Of a DNA stretch of 64,000 bases, positions 43,281 through 52,363 are shown piece by piece. A program made the position numbers and the translations under genes. Origin of the DNA: CAVXUB01 sp963764805 (GTDB lineage Bacteria; Actinomycetota; Acidimicrobiia; Acidimicrobiales; Bog-793); contig CAVXUB010000003.1 in the NCBI GenBank assembly GCA_963764805.1, positions 186,001 through 250,000 on the forward strand. Direction: 5' to 3'. Position 1 is the stretch's first letter. Each line of letters begins with the position of its first letter. Below the pieces are notes generated by a model. It was not told the DNA's origin and searched no databases. It worked only from the letters and a program-made list of their open reading frames with translations.

Positions 43281-43910
43281 TTGAACGACAAGAGCCAGTT
43301 CGACCAGCTCTTCATGATCTTCGGCGTGATCGCCGGCGTCGTGTTCGTCCTCGTGGCGGCAACCCTGCTGTTCGCCCTCATCCGCTACCGGGCCTCACGG
43401 CCGGGCGCACCCTCGGCCAAGAGCGAGCACAAGGTGTTGGAGGCTGTCTACGCCCTCTGCGTTGCCGGAGTGGCCGGCTGCCTGATCGTGGTCTCGGGCA
43501 TCACGAACGTCGACGAGGCGGCGCCTGTCGGCAAGCCGCAGCTGGTCGTCCAGATCACTGCCTACCAGTGGTGCTGGTCGTTCCGGTATGCGGGTACGCC
43601 GGTCACCGTCTCTGCCGCTTGTCAGGGCACTCCTCCGGTGATGGTGGTGCCCGAGGGGGAGGTGGTGCGCTTCGAGCTGGGTTCGTCGGACGTGGTGCAC
43701 GAGTGGTGGTTGCCGGCCTTCGACTACAAGGAGGAGGCCTTTCCCGGCCACGTGAGCAGCTTCGAGATGCGCTTCGACAGCCCGGGCACATACGACGGCC
43801 GCTGTGACGAGTTCTGCGGGCTTTACCACGACACGATGGATTTCACGCTGAAGGTGGAGCCGGTGGCCGCCTACGAGTCGTGGCTCGCCGGCATGCAGCG
43901 AGCGAGCTGA
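43281..43910 (+). CDS. ctaC: Cytochrome c oxidase subunit II
   Basis: A 209-residue protein with two N-terminal helices (LFMIFGVIAGVVFVLVAATLL and AVYALCVAGVAGCLIVVSGI), then the aromatic patch QITAYQWCWSFRY and a cupredoxin domain. The CuA site is complete: His in DVVHEWWLP and C-x3-C-x3-H-x2-M as CDEFCGLYHDTM. There is no cytochrome c domain fused. TTG 43281 with GAGGG upstream is the likely start. Its stop overlaps subunit I (TGATG). Confidence 0.88.
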   Translation: MNDKSQFDQLFMIFGVIAGVVFVLVAATLLFALIRYRASRPGAPSAKSEHKVLEAVYALCVAGVAGCLIVVSGITNVDEAAPVGKPQLVVQITAYQWCWSFRYAGTPVTVSAACQGTPPVMVVPEGEVVRFELGSSDVVHEWWLPAFDYKEEAFPGHVSSFEMRFDSPGTYDGRCDEFCGLYHDTMDFTLKVEPVAAYESWLAGMQRAS

Positions 43911-45734
43911 TGGCGACTCATCGCCTGGTGGCGTGGCTGTCGTTCCGGGCGACGGCCCGGGTGGAAAGGCGCATCGACTCGCTGATCCGCAAGACGGGCG
44001 CGATCGAGGACGGTCGCCGGCCGGGGCCCTCGCCGCTCGGCCGCTTGGCGGGAGCCATGACGAGCACCGACCACAAGCGGATCGGGCTGCTGGTGCTCGG
44101 GACGGCTGTCGTGACGATGTTCGTGATGGGCTTGTTCGCACTGCTGATCGCGCGCCGACCTGGCGACGAGCAGCCAGAACCTGTTCCCCACCCAGTTCTA
44201 CGACGAGCTCTTCACGCTCCACGGCTCGGGGATGATCTACCTCGTCATCACCCCACTGGCGCTCGGGCTCGGCGTGTACCTGGTGCCGCTGCAGGTGGGC
44301 GCGCCGGGCATCGCCTTCCCCCGTATCGCGGCGAGCGCCTACCTCGTGTACCTGACGGCGGTGCTGATGATGTTGAGCGGCTTCCTCGTCGAAGGCGGTG
44401 CGGCCTCCGACGGGTGGTACTCGTACACGCCGCTTTCCGACTCACTGTTCACCCCGGGGAAGGGGATGGACCTCTGGATCGGCTCGGTGATCCTCGCCGG
44501 CGTGGCTCAGTTCGCGCTCTCGGTCTGCGTCCTGTGGACGGCGCTGCGGATGCGCGTGCCCCATATGAGCCTGCTGCGGATGCCGCTGTTCACGTGGTCG
44601 GAGGTCGTCACCTGCCTGATGGGTCTGGCGACCTTCCCAGCGCTCGTCGGGGCGATGGGCATGATCGTGGCCGCACGGGCGGATCCGTCGCTCTTCCGCA
44701 CCAACCTGCCCAACCTCGACTACCAGAACCTCTTCTGGTTCTACGGTCATCCCGTCGTCTACATCATGTTCTTCCCGTTCGTCGGCTGCGTGCTGGAGGT
44801 GCTGCAGACGTTCGGCCGGCGACGTTTCGTCGGGTACAAGCCGACAGTCGTATCGCTCCTCGTGTTCGCAGCCGCATCGATGTCGGTGTGGGGGCACCAC
44901 ATGTTCACCACTGGGCAGGAGACCACCGAGTACTTCTCGGCCACGTCGATCTTCCTCAGCGTGCCGGCCGGGATCGAGTACTTCGGGATGCTGGCGACGC
45001 TGGTCGGGGCGCGGCTGCATTTCCGGACGCCGCTTCTGTTCGCGCTCGCCTTCATCCCGCAGTTCCTGATCGGTGGCCTGACTGGCATTTTGTCCGCCGC
45101 CCCGACACTCGACCAGCAGTTCCACGGCAGCTATTTCATCGTGGCCCACTTCCACTACACCTTGTTCGCCGGCAGCGTCTTCGGCTTCTTCGCAGGCTTC
45201 TACTACTGGTTCCCGAAGATGACCGGCCGGATGCTGTCGGAGAGGCTCGGCAAGGTGCACTTCTGGTTGATGGTTGTCGGCACGAACGTGACGTTCCTGC
45301 CGATGTTCGCTGCCGGGTGGCTCGGCATGCCGCGGCGCGTCGCCCACTACCCGTCCCAGTTCCACCTGCTGAACGTGGTGTCGAGCTGCGGCGCCTTGGT
45401 TCTCGGAATCGCCTTCCTGGTGCTGGCGGTGAACGTGTTCGTCACGCTGCGCAACGGCGTGTTGGCCGGGGCCGACCCCTGGAACGGCGCCACCTTGGAG
45501 TGGCTGGCACCCTCCCCGCCCCCGATGTTCAACTTCCCGGTCGGGCTGCCGAGGGTCCGGTCCTATGCCCCGCTGTTCGACTTGAGCGAGCCGGAGCTCG
45601 ACAGGCTTCACGCCAACCTCTCGGCTGCGGCTGCGGCTGCGGCTGCGGCTGCGGCGGCGTCAGGCTCGGGTGCGGCGGCGGTGCCGGCGATGGCGGGGGC
45701 GGCGAGCATGGACGGCAGCGATGTCGGCGCCTAG
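43910..45734 (+). CDS. ctaD: Cytochrome c oxidase subunit I (frameshifted)
   Basis: About 608 residues. Heme and copper ligands are all present: heme a His in TLHGSGMIY, CuB His and cross-linked Tyr in GHPVVYIMFF, WGHHMFTTG, and the AHFHYTLFAG pair. The helix VI glutamate of HPEVY is replaced by Val. The frame breaks near 44158; correction gives DLATSSQNLFPTQFYDELFTLHG, normal for the family. The N-terminal 60 residues before TSTDHKRIGLL are an extension, and a polyalanine run lies near the C-terminus. It reduces oxygen and pumps protons. Confidence 0.88.
45623..45659 (+). repeat. Hexanucleotide GCTGCG microsatellite
   Basis: About six units of GCTGCG inside the 3' end of the subunit I gene encode a polyalanine run of about 13 residues beyond the last conserved part. 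Slippage here would add or remove two alanines at a time without breaking the frame. Confidence 0.85.
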
Positions 45735-46095
45735 CCGCCTGGTGGCGTTCTGGGGAACCTTGCTGCTGGTGCTGTTCGTGCTCAGCATCGTCGGACACGA
45801 GTCCCTCTTCGACTTCGCGCTGTGGGCCTTCGCAGTGTCGGTCATCTACGTGGCCGCCCTTGCGGTGCTGCTCTCTTCCCGGCGCTCGCCGGCGGAGCGA
45901 GGCGAGGTTGCCTGGCCAGCCTCGGCCACACCCGCGCTAGGGGTGGCGGTGACGGCGGTGCTGATCGCTCTTGCCTTCGTCTACGGGATCTGGTTCGCCG
46001 TCATGGCACCGGTGCCTGCTTGCGCAGCCGTCGCGCTGGTTCTCCGCGGCCGGCGGTCGCGGCCGGACCCTGGTTCGCTGCGCGGTCCGGCCTGA
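45721..46095 (+). CDS. Small membrane protein, probable oxidase subunit IV
   Basis: A 124-residue protein with four helices (LVAFWGTLLLVLFVLSIVG, FALWAFAVSVIYVAALAVLL, LGVAVTAVLIALAFVYGIWF, VPACAAVALVLRG). ATG 45721 overlaps the subunit I gene by 14 bases. Small four-helix proteins in this position are usual for actinobacterial cytochrome c oxidase subunit IV, but I do not see a diagnostic motif. Its last 95 bases overlap the convergent ctaG-like gene. Confidence 0.6.
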   Translation: MSAPSRLVAFWGTLLLVLFVLSIVGHESLFDFALWAFAVSVIYVAALAVLLSSRRSPAERGEVAWPASATPALGVAVTAVLIALAFVYGIWFAVMAPVPACAAVALVLRGRRSRPDPGSLRGPA

Positions 46096-46981
46096 CGGCC
46101 GGCAACTGACCGGCGGCGACTGCCGTCAGTCGATCTTGCTTCGCGTCGAGGCGGCGGGCGGCCCGCTCGTCGGCGGCTGTCAAGCTTCCGAGCAGTACGG
46201 CCAGCGCGGTCCCAGAGACGAGCATCGCCATCCACCAGAAGACCTCTCCTCCGGCTCGAACCGAAGCGGCTGTGGTGCCAGGACCGATCGAGCGGTCCCA
46301 CCCGTGCAACAACGCTCCCAGGTACATCTCGACCGGCATCCCGGCGAGGACGGCGCTGAGCTTGGCGCCGGCGCCGACCGAGCGTACCGACAGCAGGCCC
46401 CAGAACGCGAGCCCGATCAGGACGAGCAGTACGTGCTCGAGGTCGTGGAAGGCGTCGAAACGCTCCGCCAGTGAGTAGGCAGGGGTGAACCAGCAGGCCC
46501 ACATCGAGCCGTAGTAGAGCACGGATGCAAATACGAGAACGGTGGCTCTCGGCCAGTTCCTGGCGCGCCGGCTGCCGACCCGCAACGCCGTTCGCAGATG
46601 CGCCCGCAGTGCGCCGGGCAGTGCCTGCAGCGCCAGCGTGCCCGGTCGCGCGGCGACGGCGAGGGGCGGGGCGATCATCATCAGCATCACGTGCTGCACG
46701 ACATGGGCGCTGAAGTTGTCGTCGTCGTAGGACGCAAGCCCGGAGCCGACTGCGACGAACATCACCGCCACTGCGGCCGCTGCTGCCGCGGTGCGAGGAG
46801 CAGGCCATGATCGTCCTCGCCGCCGCAAGGTCATGACGCCCCACAGGTAGAGGACGATCGCCATCGCCAGCGCGCCGTCCGCGAGCAGCGTGGCCCAGCC
46901 GGTACCGACACCGGAGATGATCACCGGCCAGCTCAGACCGACAGCCGTCGCCCCCGGCGAGACCGGCGCCGCCCCCGTCAA
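46001..46981 (-). CDS. ctaG: Cytochrome c oxidase assembly protein, CtaG (caa3_CtaG) type
   Basis: A 326-residue protein with seven helices of the caa3_CtaG family. The conserved segments include FSAHVVQHVMLMMIAPPLAVAARP, SMWACWFTPAYSLA with HDLEHVLLVLIGLAFW, and a C-terminal GGEVFWWMAMLV. Histidines in the membrane helices may bind copper. It aids CuB delivery to the adjacent oxidase. It overlaps qcrB by four bases and converges on the oxidase operon. Confidence 0.86.
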   Translation of the reverse strand: MTGAAPVSPGATAVGLSWPVIISGVGTGWATLLADGALAMAIVLYLWGVMTLRRRGRSWPAPRTAAAAAAVAVMFVAVGSGLASYDDDNFSAHVVQHVMLMMIAPPLAVAARPGTLALQALPGALRAHLRTALRVGSRRARNWPRATVLVFASVLYYGSMWACWFTPAYSLAERFDAFHDLEHVLLVLIGLAFWGLLSVRSVGAGAKLSAVLAGMPVEMYLGALLHGWDRSIGPGTTAASVRAGGEVFWWMAMLVSGTALAVLLGSLTAADERAARRLDAKQDRLTAVAAGQLPAVRPDRAANQGPAATAGRGEPARRLRKQAPVP

Positions 46982-48480
46982 AGAGGTCTCCGGACAGGCT
47001 CGGAGGCGACGGTCAGCTCCAGCTCGGTTGCCTCATCGAGATCGATCGGCGGTGTCCCGTCCTGCTCGACCGGAACCGGCCTGGCGGGCTCGAAGGAGAG
47101 GTCCTCCCTCCGCGTGGCGACGAGGTAGCGAACCCGAGCCCGGGCCGGCGAGCGCTTCTGCAGGTCCTTGCTGGCGCGCCAGGCGACAATCCCGCTGAGC
47201 GGCGTGAGGACGATCAGCGCGATCTGCAGGGCAGGCACCATGTCGTTGAGGTTCCAACCGAAGAAGCCGGCAAGCACGTCGTCGCCGCCCACGACGAAGA
47301 GGATGAAATAGAACGTGATGCCGGCGACCCCGAAGGCGGTCCGCACGGGCGCGTCGCGGGGGCTGTCGAGCAGGTGGTGGATCCGGTGGTCGGACTTGAA
47401 GAACGACTCCAGCACCGGCCAGGAGTAGATGAAGAGCCAAGTCGCGATCGGCAGCACGACGCCGGGGAAGAAGGGTGACGGGACCATATGCCCGGGCAGG
47501 TGGATCTCCCAGCGGGGCCACAACCGCAGTGCGCCCTCCAGCCACCCCATGTACCAGTCCGGCTGGGCGGCGTCGGAGGCGACGAAGGTCTGGTACGGGC
47601 CGTAGTTCCAGACCGGATTGATCTGCACGAACGCCGCCAGCGCCAGTGCCACTGCGAAGACCACCATCATCAGTCCCACCGACTTCGCCGCGTAGCGGGG
47701 CCACAGGGGGCTGCCGCGGATCGTCCCCTCCGACAGTCCCTTCTCGGGGAACTGCGTGTGCTCGTGGCGCCACACGAAGGTGAGATGAACCGCCAGCAGG
47801 GCGGCGATCAGGGCCGGCACGATGAAGACGTGGGCGACGTAGAGGCGCTCGTCGATGATGTGGCCCGGGTAAGGGCCTCCGAAGATGAACGAGAAGAGGT
47901 AGCTGCCGATGAACGGGATCGACTGGATGATCGAGGCGCTGATCCGCACCCCTGTTCCGGACAGCAGGTCGTCAGGCAGGGAGTAGCCGAAAAAGCCGTT
48001 GAAGATGCCGAGCAGCAGCATCGTGGCGCCGATGAGCCAGTTCACCTCTCTCGGCCTGCGAAAGGCACCGGTGAAGAACACCCTGCACATGTGCAAGAAG
48101 ATGGCGCCGATGAAGATGTTGGCAGCCCAGTGGTGCGCCTGGCGCATGACGAGCCCCATGCGCACGGCGAAGGAGAGGTCGAGGGTGGAGGCGTAGGCCT
48201 CCGACATCATCCTCCCGTCGAGCGGCGTATAGGTGCCGTGATAGACGATCTGGCTGTCCGAGGGCACGAAGTAAAGAGCCAGGAAGACGCCCGTCAGGAC
48301 GAGGAAGATGAACGCGTAGAGGGCGATCTCCCCGAGCATGAACGACCAGTGGTCGGGGAAGATGTGATTGATCGCCTGGCGGATGCCGGACGCCGACAGG
48401 CGGTCGGCGTACGCCTCGTAGGCCTTCGACAGCTTCGTCGGCCGCGGATGGTCGGGCGCCCGTCCTGCAGTCGCGCTCAT
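46978..48480 (-). CDS. qcrB: Cytochrome b subunit, QcrB type
   Basis: A 500-residue cytochrome b. Helix B has heme ligands in QAHHWAANIFIGAIFLHMC and helix D in HVFIVPALIAALLAVHL, with the actinobacterial spacing of 14 residues between the latter pair. The Qo motif is QPDWYMGW (PDWY in place of PEWY), as in other actinobacterial QcrB. N-terminal and C-terminal extensions are also typical. It oxidises menaquinol, but the Rieske (QcrA) and cytochrome cc (QcrC) genes are not beside it. ctaG follows with a four-base overlap. Confidence 0.9.
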   Translation of the reverse strand: MSATAGRAPDHPRPTKLSKAYEAYADRLSASGIRQAINHIFPDHWSFMLGEIALYAFIFLVLTGVFLALYFVPSDSQIVYHGTYTPLDGRMMSEAYASTLDLSFAVRMGLVMRQAHHWAANIFIGAIFLHMCRVFFTGAFRRPREVNWLIGATMLLLGIFNGFFGYSLPDDLLSGTGVRISASIIQSIPFIGSYLFSFIFGGPYPGHIIDERLYVAHVFIVPALIAALLAVHLTFVWRHEHTQFPEKGLSEGTIRGSPLWPRYAAKSVGLMMVVFAVALALAAFVQINPVWNYGPYQTFVASDAAQPDWYMGWLEGALRLWPRWEIHLPGHMVPSPFFPGVVLPIATWLFIYSWPVLESFFKSDHRIHHLLDSPRDAPVRTAFGVAGITFYFILFVVGGDDVLAGFFGWNLNDMVPALQIALIVLTPLSGIVAWRASKDLQKRSPARARVRYLVATRREDLSFEPARPVPVEQDGTPPIDLDEATELELTVASEPVRRPL

Positions 48481-48580
48481 CCGGCAGGCCTGTCAGGCAC
48501 GTACTGCCGCTACCCCCGCCAGGCGCGCCCTCAAACTCTTCTTCAACCTGGCTGTGTCCCGAGCGATGACACGGGCGCGA

Positions 48581-48626
48581 CGAGGGGCGGGTGCCCGAGC
48601 CCGCCGGCCGGAGCACCCGCCCCTCG
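48581..48626 (-). terminator. Strong GC hairpin downstream of secreted-protein gene
   Basis: A perfect 14-base stem, CGAGGGGCGGGTGC (48581-48594) paired with GCACCCGCCCCTCG (48613-48626), with an 18-base GC-rich loop. It lies about 54 bases after the stop of the leftward secreted-protein gene and before qcrB. There is no U-tract, as is often the case for actinobacterial terminators. Confidence 0.7.
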
Positions 48627-48679
48627 TTGATGATCTGTTCACTGCTGGAGGGTCGCGGGGACCCTCCCGCAGCCCTACC

Positions 48680-50005
48680 TCAGGCGACCGGAGGGTTCGG
48701 GCTGAGCGTCGTGTCGCAGTAGTAGAGGAAACCGTACTTGGAGGTCAACGGCCCCGTGCAGGTGGCGTGCTGGGCGTACTGGTTGGGCGCCTTGCCCCAG
48801 GTCCACTTCATCGGCGTGCCCTTGTAGGTGGTGCCGAACATGATCGAGTTCGAGGTCGGGTTGTAGCTGTAGTAAGGGAAGCTGCAGGTCCACGATCCCG
48901 GTACCTGGTACCCGCCGCACCACGAGTAGTCCTCGGAGATGCCGCCCTGGCTGTCGTTGGTGGCAAAGCTCGACGGCATCACGACCTGTGACTTGACCTT
49001 GAAGGTGACGCCGAGGACCTGGAACGGCGTGAAGTCTCCCCAGCCGTCGGGGTCGGTGTCGTAGGAGTAGCAGTCCCATTGGCCGGGGACACATTCCGGC
49101 TGCGTGCCGTGCGTGTAGATGTTGGCGTGGCCGATCTCCCAGGAGAAGGCGAAGGGCGTACCGTCGACGACTCCCCACGGCATCGCGTTGCTGGTGGTGT
49201 TGGTCGAGTAGGGGAGCGTCAGGGGGCCGTCGCCCTTGCCCGGGTTGGCGGCTGAGCCGGCGCCGGTCGTGGCGTTGCTGTCCATCACCATGTAACCCTT
49301 CTGGTGCGTGGTTACATCCGTGATCATCTGCACGGCCTCGTTGTACTTGTTGTGGCTGTTGAAGACGTGGACCGTGATCACGTCACCCGAGTGCAGGTAC
49401 AGCGGCTTGTTCGGGTTGGTGTTCAGGTCCAGCACCTTGACGTAGGCCGCCGTCTCCTGCCATTGGGACGGCGTTGCGCCGTAGAGGCCCCAGGTGAAGT
49501 CGCACACCGACCAGGTTCCAGGGGTGTACTGGACGTTGAACCCGAACTTGGTGCACGCGGTGTTGATGTTGCTTCCCGTCTGTGGGAGCAACGAGCTGTC
49601 CGGGTAGAACTGCAGCTCGCTGAACACGCGGTGGGCGACGCTCGACGAGTCGCTCAGCGTGGCCCCGACCCAGAACGTCGGCCCCACATCGAGCAACGAC
49701 CGCTCCGAACCGCTTTTCGGCAGCTTGATCGTCCACGTGACGTCCTGGCCGGTACCCGGCACGCTCGAGATCGGGTCGAGCGCCGGCTCGTCGTGCCCGT
49801 AGCAGCCCTGGCCGTACGAGCGCGCACCCGTGATCGGCAGCAGACCGAAGCACTTGACATGTCCCCAGCCCCCAGCGGCGGTCGTGTGCGCTCCGGCCGA
49901 CGCCGCGTTGCCGGCGGCGGCGAAGCTGGATGGGAGCACGAGTGCTGCGGTGACGAGGAAGGCGCTGGCGACGCCTCCCATGACCAATCTTCTCGGCGAT
50001 CTCAC
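48680..50005 (-). CDS. Secreted protein of unknown family with about ten cysteines
   Basis: A 441-residue protein. GTG 50005 has AAAGGGG eight bases upstream; a signal peptide (MGGVASAFLVTAALVLPSSF) follows. The mature part is rich in Tyr, Trp, Ser, Gly and Asn and carries about ten cysteines, several spaced for pairs (PECVPGQWDC, WCGGYQVPGSWTC), suggesting extracellular disulfides. There is no catalytic motif I recognise. Blocks such as FGFNVQYTPGTWSVCDF and FTPFQVLGVTFKVKSQV suggest a beta-rich fold. It stands alone, with its own hairpin terminator; its function is unknown. Confidence 0.75.
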   Translation of the reverse strand: MRSPRRLVMGGVASAFLVTAALVLPSSFAAAGNAASAGAHTTAAGGWGHVKCFGLLPITGARSYGQGCYGHDEPALDPISSVPGTGQDVTWTIKLPKSGSERSLLDVGPTFWVGATLSDSSSVAHRVFSELQFYPDSSLLPQTGSNINTACTKFGFNVQYTPGTWSVCDFTWGLYGATPSQWQETAAYVKVLDLNTNPNKPLYLHSGDVITVHVFNSHNKYNEAVQMITDVTTHQKGYMVMDSNATTGAGSAANPGKGDGPLTLPYSTNTTSNAMPWGVVDGTPFAFSWEIGHANIYTHGTQPECVPGQWDCYSYDTDPDGWGDFTPFQVLGVTFKVKSQVVMPSSFATNDSQGGISEDYSWCGGYQVPGSWTCSFPYYSYNPTSNSIMFGTTYKGTPMKWTWGKAPNQYAQHATCTGPLTSKYGFLYYCDTTLSPNPPVA

Positions 50006-50228
50006 AGACCGTCCCCTTTCCGTGTCCACGGAGGTGTGGCTTCTGCCCGCAGCTACGATCACCTGCCTCCTGGCGCAGACAGACCAAAGAGCTTCGTCAG
50101 GCCGCCGGGCCACCCCTCGAAACCCGACGGCATGGGCCACCGTATCAACCACTTCCGGAATTGGCTCGGCGAGATTCGTTGTATTGCAAGGAATGTCGCC
50201 GATCTTGGGCGATTGCCGAGCCTGGTGG

Positions 50229-52358
50229 TCAGCCGGTGACGGGGTGCGTCGGAAACGTCCCGCCGGGGCCCAGCAGATCGAAGCCGTCGGGAATGCTCAA
50301 CAAGCCGCGGGCGGCGCCAGGCACACCGGTCTCGCCGTACTGCCAGACGAGTGCCCCGGTCGCCGGATCGATCGCCACCATCCTGTCGTTGTAGTCGTCG
50401 TTCGCCATCAAGACGCCCGACGGGAGCATCTCGGCGAGCGACGGCTGGTCGAGCTCGCCCGTCCCGCTCTGCGGCCCGTATTCGTAGAGGATGTGCCCGG
50501 CCCGGTCGAATATCAGCAACGCTCCCGGGTTCTCGTAGTTGCAGACGAGGTATCGACCGCCGCCGAGGAGCTGAGGGTCCGAGGGGTAGCCGATCGGCAG
50601 GTGCACGCTCCAGACCGTTTCACCGGAAGGGGTGAGCTCGTCGATCCACGAACCGTTGATCTCCGACACCAGCAGGTCCCCGTCGGGCAAAGGCGTGTCG
50701 CCGTTCGGCGAGCCCAGGTCTTGGGGTGGGTGATGGATGCACGCACCCGCAGTTCCGATCTGGTGGAGGATCTGCTTGGCCGGGCTGAGAACGAGGACGC
50801 GGCAGTTCATCGGATCGGCGACGGTCACTTCGCCGTTGCGGAGCAGGTAGGCATCGTCGGGGTTGTCGAGGTAGCCGGGGGCCGCACCGGGCTGGCGCGG
50901 GTGCCCGTAGGACCACACCACCTTGCCGGAGGGGTAGTCCAGCTGCACGAGGGTGTCGTTCTCCTCCTGGTTGATGATGATCCCCGTGCCGCCGTGGGTG
51001 AAGAAGGCGTCGTCCGGGTAGTAGAACCCGCCCGATGGCGGTGGCATCGTCGGCGAGGGGTACTGCCATACGATGCGGCCAGTGTCGTCGAGCACCAGCA
51101 GGCGGTTGTTGCCCCGGTCGGCGATCAGCAATCGGTCCCCGTAGTAGGGCGATCCGGCGCCGGCGGTACCGGCGGACCCGAAGCGGGGATTCGGCTCGAA
51201 CATCTGCACGGCGCTCGACAGGGCGAGCGGCGCCGTCTCGCCGCCGACCACGAACGCCCTCCCGCCGACGACCGCCAGGGCGGCGTGCGACACGGCCGTC
51301 GGCAGGTGCCCGGCGAGGAGCGCTCTCCCGCTTGATGGCGCCCAGGCATAGATGTTGCCGACAGAGACAGGAGCTGCAGTGGGACGGGCCGTCGCGGCCA
51401 CCGTCTCGCCGGCGGCCAGGTAGATCGTCCCTCCGAGCACTGCAGCAACCGCACCGGCGAGTGGCTGCGGCAGGTTGCCCGCCACCGAGGCGCTGTGCGT
51501 CGCCACGTCGACGACCTGTACGGTCGTCACCGGCGCACCGGAGCGGGGACCGGAGGTGGCGTCGCCGCCGAACACGTAGATCTTCCGACCGAGGGCGGCG
51601 ACCGCGGCGTACCTGACCGGCACTGGCAGGTCGGTGACATGGCGATAGCTGGAGCCGTCGATAGTCGACAGGACGGCAGCGTCGCCCTTGGAGCCGTCGA
51701 AACCGCCGAGGACATACGCCACTCCTCCGACCGAGACGGCGGAGTCGTCAGACCTCGCATCGGGAAGTGGTGCCACCGGCGTGCCGGCCGCCTGCGAGGA
51801 GACCGGCGGGTTGGAGCCGAGGCTGGGTAGGCGTTCCGAGGCGGCGATCGGCGCCCCGCTGCCGCCGCCGAACATCAAGCCGGCACCTCCGGCGACGGCG
51901 GCTGCAGCGTCGTGGGAGGGGACCGCAAGGTTGCCGATCTGCGTCTCGTGTCCGCTCAGCGGATCGAGCTGGTAGATCGCAGCGGTGGACCCGCCCTGTG
52001 GTTGCAGCCCGCCGGCGAATACAAGACTGTGACCATCAGGCGACGGCAGGGCGATCTCGCGGCTCACGGAGGTGGTGAGGCGCCACGGCTCGAGGCCTGC
52101 CTCGACAGCCGCGATGGCGGTGTGACGATCAAGGCCCTTGCGGTGCACTGCGCCCGCAGGAGCGGTCGCCGTAGTGGTCGAGCGGCTCGCCGGCTCGGTG
52201 CCGGTGCCCGTCAGCACGGCCAGCAAGCCGAAAGTCAGGGCGAGCAGAGCCGTGAGGGCTGTCAGCGTCCGCCACAGCCGCAGCTGCCGCATCGTCCCGG
52301 GTCCGATCGGGCGGTGCCGTCGGGGCGCAGCGCGCGGCGGGTGGGGAACAACAGGCAT
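50229..52358 (-). CDS. Kelch/NHL-like beta-propeller protein with membrane anchor
   Basis: A 709-residue protein. A hydrophobic N-terminal segment (LTALTALLALTFGLLAVLTG) anchors or exports it. Residues 100-380 contain kelch-like repeats (GVAYVLGGFDGSKGDA, KIYVFGGDATSGPRSG, RAFVVGGETAPLALSS). Residues 400-700 have NHL or PQQ-type blades (LLIADRGNNRLLVLDDTGRIVW, EVTVADPMNCRVLVLSP, GALVWQYGETG). It probably acts outside the cell in ligand or protein binding. ATG 52358 follows the ABC ATPase stop by five bases, so the gene is in that operon. Confidence 0.78.
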   Translation of the reverse strand: MPVVPHPPRAAPRRHRPIGPGTMRQLRLWRTLTALTALLALTFGLLAVLTGTGTEPASRSTTTATAPAGAVHRKGLDRHTAIAAVEAGLEPWRLTTSVSREIALPSPDGHSLVFAGGLQPQGGSTAAIYQLDPLSGHETQIGNLAVPSHDAAAAVAGGAGLMFGGGSGAPIAASERLPSLGSNPPVSSQAAGTPVAPLPDARSDDSAVSVGGVAYVLGGFDGSKGDAAVLSTIDGSSYRHVTDLPVPVRYAAVAALGRKIYVFGGDATSGPRSGAPVTTVQVVDVATHSASVAGNLPQPLAGAVAAVLGGTIYLAAGETVAATARPTAAPVSVGNIYAWAPSSGRALLAGHLPTAVSHAALAVVGGRAFVVGGETAPLALSSAVQMFEPNPRFGSAGTAGAGSPYYGDRLLIADRGNNRLLVLDDTGRIVWQYPSPTMPPPSGGFYYPDDAFFTHGGTGIIINQEENDTLVQLDYPSGKVVWSYGHPRQPGAAPGYLDNPDDAYLLRNGEVTVADPMNCRVLVLSPAKQILHQIGTAGACIHHPPQDLGSPNGDTPLPDGDLLVSEINGSWIDELTPSGETVWSVHLPIGYPSDPQLLGGGRYLVCNYENPGALLIFDRAGHILYEYGPQSGTGELDQPSLAEMLPSGVLMANDDYNDRMVAIDPATGALVWQYGETGVPGAARGLLSIPDGFDLLGPGGTFPTHPVTG

Positions 52359-52363
52359 CGGGC

